Position numbers and translations under genes: made by a program
DNA from: Caldovatus sediminis
Lineage (GTDB): Bacteria > Pseudomonadota > Alphaproteobacteria > Acetobacterales > Acetobacteraceae
Length of the DNA: 44,008 nt
Direction of reading: 5' to 3'
NCBI RefSeq assembly: GCF_014644455.1
Contig: NZ_BMKS01000009.1
Coordinates: 112,423-156,430 of the forward strand
The notes under the pieces: model-generated
What the model was told of the DNA's origin: nothing
Database searches by the model: none
What the model saw: the letters and a program-made list of their open reading frames with translations, nothing else
Part shown: positions 40,072-44,008 of the stretch, in pieces
How the letters are laid out: each line of letters begins with the position of its first letter
Numbering within the stretch: position 1 is the first letter of the stretch

Positions 40072-41220
40072 ATGGCGGCCCCGCTGGCCGAGATCGTGAT
40101 GCCGAAGCTCGGCCTCACCATGGCCGAGGGACTGCTCGCGGAATGGCGCGTCGCGCCGGGCGCACGCGTCGCCGCCGGGGACGTGCTGTTCGTCGTCGAG
40201 ACCGAGAAGATCGCGACCGAGGTCGAAGCCGCCGGTCCGGGGGAGATCCGCGAGATCCTGGTTCCCGCGGGGCGCACCGTCCCGGTCGGCACGCCGGTCG
40301 CCCGCTGGACCGGCGCCGCGCCGGCGTCCGCCGCGCCGGGCCCGGCGGCCGCGGCGGACCGGCGCATCGTCGCCACGCCGCTCGCCCGACGGCTCGCGCG
40401 CGAGCGCGGCGTCGCCCTCTCGACGCTCGCCGGCAGCGGCCCGCGCGGCCGCATCAGGGCGAAGGACGTGCCGGCAACCGCAGCGCCGGCGCCGGCGCCG
40501 GACGACGCGACCCGCGGCGCGGCCATCCCGCTCGACCGCGTGCGCGCCGCCGCGGCGCGGCGCCTGACCCAGGCGAAGCGGGAGATCCCGCACTTCTACG
40601 TCGGCGCCGCGGCCGAGGTCTCCCGCCTGCTCGCCCTGCGCGAGGAATGGCGCGAGCTTCCCGGCGCGCCGCGCCTCACCGTCACCCACTTCGTCCTCGC
40701 CGCCGTCGGCCGCGCGCTCCTCGCCATGCCCGAACTGAACCGCGTCTGGGAGGGCGAGGGGTGGCGGCGCCTCTCCTCCCCCGATGTCGGGATCGCGGTG
40801 GACACGCCGCACGGCCTGCTCGCCCCGGTGCTGCGCGATGCCGGCCACCTGCCGCTCGACGCCCTGGCCCGCCGCGCCGACGCCCTGATCGGGCGCGCCC
40901 GCGACGGCCGGCTCGCGCCCGACGACCTGCAGGGCGGCTGCATCACCCTCTCCAACGTCGGCATGCATGGCGTCCGCTTCCTGGTGCCGATCGTCAATCC
41001 CGGGCAGTCCATGATTCTCGGCCTCGGCGCGGCGGAATCCGTCTTCCGGCCCGACGCGCACGGCGCCCCGGCCCTGCGGCGCGAGGTGACGCTGGTGCTC
41101 GCGGCGGACCACCGCGTCCTCGACGGCGCCGCCGCCGCCGCCTTCCTCGCCCGCGTCGTCGCCATCCTGGAGAAGCCGCTCGCGCTGCTGCTGGCGCCGG
41201 CGGCAACGGGGAGTCCCTGA
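40072..41220 (+). CDS. Dihydrolipoamide acyltransferase (E2)
   Basis: A 382-aa E2 protein. One N-terminal lipoyl domain has the lipoylated Lys46 in VVETEKIATEV. A Pro/Ala linker leads to the peripheral-subunit-binding domain (ATPLARRLARERGVALSTLAGSGPRGRIRAKDV, about 100-133). The catalytic domain ends AADHRVLDGAAAAAFL with His347 and Asp351. It receives the acyl group from E1 and passes it to CoA. No E3 (lipoamide dehydrogenase) is encoded in the window, so a housekeeping E3 must serve. Starts four bases after the crotonase stop. Confidence 0.93.
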   Translation: MAAPLAEIVMPKLGLTMAEGLLAEWRVAPGARVAAGDVLFVVETEKIATEVEAAGPGEIREILVPAGRTVPVGTPVARWTGAAPASAAPGPAAAADRRIVATPLARRLARERGVALSTLAGSGPRGRIRAKDVPATAAPAPAPDDATRGAAIPLDRVRAAAARRLTQAKREIPHFYVGAAAEVSRLLALREEWRELPGAPRLTVTHFVLAAVGRALLAMPELNRVWEGEGWRRLSSPDVGIAVDTPHGLLAPVLRDAGHLPLDALARRADALIGRARDGRLAPDDLQGGCITLSNVGMHGVRFLVPIVNPGQSMILGLGAAESVFRPDAHGAPALRREVTLVLAADHRVLDGAAAAAFLARVVAILEKPLALLLAPAATGSP

Positions 41221-41223
41221 GCC

Positions 41224-42396
41224 ATGGAATTCCGCCTCTCCGAGGACCAGCGCCTGCTGGTGGAGACCGCCCGCAAGGTCGGCGAGCGCTTCGGGTCCGC
41301 GTACTGGCGCGACCTCGACGCGCGGAAGGCCTATCCGGCCGAGGCCTGGCAGGCGATCTGCGACGCCGGTCTCTGCGCCATCGCCCTGCCGGAGGAACAC
41401 GGCGGCTCCGGCCTCGGCATGCTCGAGATGGCGCTGGCGGTCGAGGCGCTGTGCGCCGGCGGCGCCGGTTCCACCCTGGCGCAGCTCTTCATGCTCAATC
41501 CCATCTTCGGCGGCGTCAGCATCGCGCGCTTCGGCACGCCCGCGCAGAAGCGGGCGCTGCTGCCCGGCCTCGCGCGCGGCGAGGTCACCTTCTGCATGGC
41601 GCTGACCGAGCCCGACGCCGGCACCAACAGCCTCGAGGTGCGGAGCTTCGCGCGCGCCGAGGGCGACGGCTGGCGGCTCAACGGCCGCAAGGTCTGGATC
41701 ACCGCCGTCCCGCAGGCGACCAAGATGCTCGTCGTCGCCCGCACGCGGAGGGTGGAGGAGGTGCAGCGCCGCACCCACGGGATCACCCTGTTCCTGGTCG
41801 AGCCCGACCGCCCCGGCGTCACCCACAGCGCGATCGAGAAGCTCGGCACCAACACCCTCCCCTCCTCCTCGGTCTTCCTCGACGAGGTGCGGGTCGAACC
41901 CGAGGACGTGGTTGGCCGCGTGGACGAGGGCTGGCCGGCGCTGCTCGAGGTGCTGAACACCGAGCGCATCGTCACCACCGCCGGCCTGGTCGGCACGGTG
42001 GAGCTCGCGATCCGCCTCGCCGTTGACTACGCCCGCGGCCGCAGGGTGTTCGGCGCGACGCCGATCGCCGCCTATCAGGGCCTGCAGTTCCCGCTCGCGC
42101 AGGCGCACGCGCTCGGCGAGGCGGCCCGCCTGCTGAACCGGAAGGCCGCCGCCCTGTGCGACCTCGGGGAGCCGTACGGCTCCCCCGCCAACCAGGCCAA
42201 GCTGCTCGCCGCGCAGGCCGCCGCGCAGGCGACGGAGCGCGCCATGCAGACCATGGGCGGGATGGGCTACGCCAAGGAGTTCGACGTGGAGCGGCTGTGG
42301 CGCGACGCCCGCCTGTTCCGCTTCGCGCCGGTCTCGGAGGAGATGGTGCTCAACTACATCGCCGTCCACGACCTGGGGATGCCCCGCGGCTACTGA
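41224..42396 (+). CDS. Acyl-CoA dehydrogenase (third)
   Basis: A 390-aa acyl-CoA dehydrogenase starting MEFRLSEDQRLLVETARKVGERF. It has the FAD strand MALTEPDAGTNSLEVRSFARAEGDG, INGRKVWITAVPQATK, RRTHGITLFLVEPDRPGV and the block YARGRRVFGATPIAAYQGLQFPLAQAHALGEAARLL. The last part reads MQTMGGMGYAKEFDVERLWRDARLFRFAPVSEEMVLNYIA: the usual YEGTSEIQ is changed (FAPVSEEM), so the canonical Glu is absent here also. It could pair with the second ACAD as alpha/beta chains. ATG three bases after the E2 stop. Confidence 0.9.
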   Translation: MEFRLSEDQRLLVETARKVGERFGSAYWRDLDARKAYPAEAWQAICDAGLCAIALPEEHGGSGLGMLEMALAVEALCAGGAGSTLAQLFMLNPIFGGVSIARFGTPAQKRALLPGLARGEVTFCMALTEPDAGTNSLEVRSFARAEGDGWRLNGRKVWITAVPQATKMLVVARTRRVEEVQRRTHGITLFLVEPDRPGVTHSAIEKLGTNTLPSSSVFLDEVRVEPEDVVGRVDEGWPALLEVLNTERIVTTAGLVGTVELAIRLAVDYARGRRVFGATPIAAYQGLQFPLAQAHALGEAARLLNRKAAALCDLGEPYGSPANQAKLLAAQAAAQATERAMQTMGGMGYAKEFDVERLWRDARLFRFAPVSEEMVLNYIAVHDLGMPRGY

Positions 42397-42404
42397 GGCC
42401 CGCC

Positions 42405-43907
42405 ATGCTCAACCTCTCCGCCTTCGTCGCCTTCCACGCCCGCCAGCGCCCCGACCGCCCGGCGATCCTTTACGGCGAGCAGCGCATCGGCTACGCCGCG
42501 CTGCAGGCGCGGACCGAGGCGCTGTCCGCCCTGCTCGCCGCGCGCGGCGTCGCGGCCGGCGAGGTGGTCGCGGTCTTCATGAAGAACTCCGCTGCCTTCG
42601 TGGAGCTGGCGATCGCCACCAGCCGCATCGGCGCGGTCTTCCTGCCCATCAACTTCCGGCTGGCGCGGGAGGAGGTGGCCTACATTCTCGACAACGCCGG
42701 CGCGAAGCTTCTCTTCGCCGACGCCGAGTTCGGCCCGGTCGTCGAGGGCCTGCCCGGCCTGATCCTGCTCGACGCCGCCGCCCAGTCCGACCCGACCCGG
42801 CTGGTCCCTGCCGGAACCCCCGTCCCGCCGGTCGCGCCGCGGCAGGAGGGCGACCTGTTCCGGCTGATGTACACCTCCGGCACCACCGACCGCCCGAAGG
42901 GCGTCATGCACTCCTACGGCAACTTCTACTGGAAGTGCATGGAGCACGTCGTCGCCCTCGGCCTCTCCGCCGCCGACCGGCTGTTGGTGGTGGGGCCGCT
43001 CTACCACGTCGGCGCCTTCGACCTGCCCGGCCTCGCCGTCCTCTGGGTCGGCGGCACGCTCTGCATCCTGCGCGAGTTCGACGCCGCCGCCGCGCTCGAG
43101 GCGATCGCGCGCGAGCGCCTGACCGGCGCCTGGATGGCGCCCGTCATGCTCTCCCGCACCCTGGAGCACGGCAACCCTCAGGGCCTCGACCTCTCCACCC
43201 TCCGCTGGTGCATCGGCGGCGGCGAGCGCACGCCGGAGCCGCGCATCCGCGCCTTCGCCGGCCTGTTCCCCCGGGCCCGCTACATCGACGCCTACGGCCT
43301 CACCGAGACCTGCAGCGGCGACACGCTGATGGAGGCGGGGCGCGAGATCGAGAAGATCGGCTCTACCGGGCGCGCCACCCCCCATGTCGAGATCACCATC
43401 CGCGACGACGCCGGCCGCCCCCTGCCGCCGGGGCGGGAGGGCGAGATCTGCCTGCGCGGCCCCAAGGTCTTCAAGGGCTACTGGCGCGACCCCGCCAAGA
43501 CCGCCGCCAGCTTCCATCCCGACGGCTGGTTCCGCACCGGGGACGTCGGCTATCTGGACCAGGAGGGCTTCCTGTTCCTCACCGACCGCAAGAAGGACAT
43601 CATCATCTCCGGCGGCGAGAACATTGCGAGTTCGGAGGTGGAGCGCGTCCTCTACGACCTGCCCGGCGTGAGCGAGGCGGCGGTGGTCGGCGTCCCCGAC
43701 GCGCGCTGGGGCGAACGCCCCGTCGCCGTCGTGGTGCTGCAGGAGGGCGCGACGCTGGACCTCGCGACCCTGCAGGCGCATTGCCGCTCGCGCCTCGCCG
43801 GATTCAAGGTGCCGAAGGGCCTCGAAATCCGCCAGGCGTTGCCGCGCAACCCGTCCGGCAAGGTGCTGAAGCGCGTGCTGCGCGACGAACTCGCCGCGAA
43901 GGCGTAA
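42405..43907 (+). CDS. Acyl-CoA synthetase / AMP-dependent ligase
   Basis: A 500-aa ANL-superfamily ligase that activates a carboxylic acid to its CoA ester via an acyl-AMP. Core motifs: MYTSGTTDRPKGVMHS (A3, residues 155-170), IDAYGLTETC (A5), GWFRTGDVGYLDQEGFLFLTDRKKDIIISGGENI (A7-A8) and RNPSGKVLKR with catalytic Lys486 (A10). The ACS-like acid pocket cannot be read for substrate. It is the last gene of the cluster and presumably supplies its CoA substrate. Starts eight bases after the ACAD stop. Confidence 0.93.
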   Translation: MLNLSAFVAFHARQRPDRPAILYGEQRIGYAALQARTEALSALLAARGVAAGEVVAVFMKNSAAFVELAIATSRIGAVFLPINFRLAREEVAYILDNAGAKLLFADAEFGPVVEGLPGLILLDAAAQSDPTRLVPAGTPVPPVAPRQEGDLFRLMYTSGTTDRPKGVMHSYGNFYWKCMEHVVALGLSAADRLLVVGPLYHVGAFDLPGLAVLWVGGTLCILREFDAAAALEAIARERLTGAWMAPVMLSRTLEHGNPQGLDLSTLRWCIGGGERTPEPRIRAFAGLFPRARYIDAYGLTETCSGDTLMEAGREIEKIGSTGRATPHVEITIRDDAGRPLPPGREGEICLRGPKVFKGYWRDPAKTAASFHPDGWFRTGDVGYLDQEGFLFLTDRKKDIIISGGENIASSEVERVLYDLPGVSEAAVVGVPDARWGERPVAVVVLQEGATLDLATLQAHCRSRLAGFKVPKGLEIRQALPRNPSGKVLKRVLRDELAAKA

Positions 43908-43918
43908 TACGCGCGGCA

Positions 43919-44008
43919 TCAGAAGTTGACCTGTGCGTAGGCGGGTGAGGCGATGGCGGTGCTGCGCTCGGGCTGATGGGCGAGCCAGTTCCAGGCGTCG
44001 CCGCAGGC
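43919..44008 (-). CDS. C-terminal fragment of an unrecognised protein (cut by right edge)
   Basis: Reading inward from the right edge on the minus strand gives 29 residues ending in TGA (43921-43919): ACGDAWNWLAHQPE... and the final ...AYAQVNF. It is convergent with the ligase, 11 bases away. The DAWNW...QPE stretch has a look of sugar-epimerase C-termini, while the final Phe is also what outer-membrane proteins often end with. Too short to name. Confidence 0.35.
   Translation of the reverse strand, partial: ACGDAWNWLAHQPERSTAIASPAYAQVNF

Noticed and set aside
39265-42369. A 1034-aa minus-strand open frame opposite the catabolic genes
   Set aside because: It is low-complexity (Arg/Gly/Ala/Glu-rich) antisense of crotonase, E2 and ACAD genes with full family motifs on the plus strand.
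43919-44008. Naming the right-edge fragment as GalE or as an outer-membrane porin
   Set aside because: Only 29 residues are visible; both resemblances are weak.

Overview
The window comes from a very GC-rich genome (third codon positions almost all G or C). Its gene set is that of an aerobic to facultatively respiring alphaproteobacterium. The Zn ABC transporter behind a Zur-like palindrome, O2-independent ubiquinone genes ubiTUV, TrkAH, DUF445, host-attachment protein and extreme GC suggest Rhodospirillales/Acetobacterales. The family-level placement is inference; no rRNA or other marker gene is present. No tRNA, rRNA, CRISPR array, insertion sequence or phage gene was seen.

Layout. 1-4.9 kb: a dienelactone-hydrolase-family enzyme cut by the left edge, a DUF3047 secreted protein, an alkaline-phosphatase-superfamily sulfatase/phosphonate monoester hydrolase and three very small proteins. 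5.4-8.4 kb: a DevBCA/MacAB-like exporter (membrane fusion protein, FtsX permease, ATPase). 8.5-12.1 kb: host-attachment protein, small membrane protein, LLM flavin monooxygenase, DUF445 membrane protein. 12.1-13.9 kb: a Zn/Mn ABC transporter (41-aa membrane peptide, ATPase, permease) behind a Zur-like palindrome; the permease has no ordinary start codon. 14.0-17.7 kb: RidA-like protein and K+ channel (overlapping), then a sugar-nucleotide epimerase/dehydratase and a DegT aminotransferase. 18.1-20.8 kb: an overlapping DUF1800/DUF1501 secreted pair. 21.2-22.0 kb: a frameshifted, truncated remnant of a TadG-like pilus gene. 22.0-27.2 kb: molybdopterin adenylyltransferase, then ubiT-ubiU-ubiV facing ubiD-ubiX across a 97-bp region with an FNR/NnrR-like half-site pair. 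27.3-30.2 kb: trkA-trkH potassium uptake.

30.6-43.9 kb is a long, tightly packed, co-oriented catabolic cluster. It holds three acyl-CoA dehydrogenases, an IclR regulator, two intact crotonases plus one truncated one, an SCP2/Ltp2-type thiolase lacking the nucleophilic Cys, a DUF35 Zn-ribbon/OB partner and two adjacent hot-dog (MaoC-like) proteins. It also holds acetoin-dehydrogenase-type E1 alpha, E1 beta and E2 subunits (no E3) and an acyl-CoA ligase. Most junctions are ATGA/GTGA overlaps or gaps of 3-11 bases. The parts match, module for module, the logic of steroid side-chain degradation (ligase, ACAD, MaoC heteromer, DUF35/Ltp2 aldolase), coupled here to a 2-oxoacid/acetoin-type dehydrogenase complex. 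The substrate is unknown. This is the best candidate in the window for an undescribed pathway.
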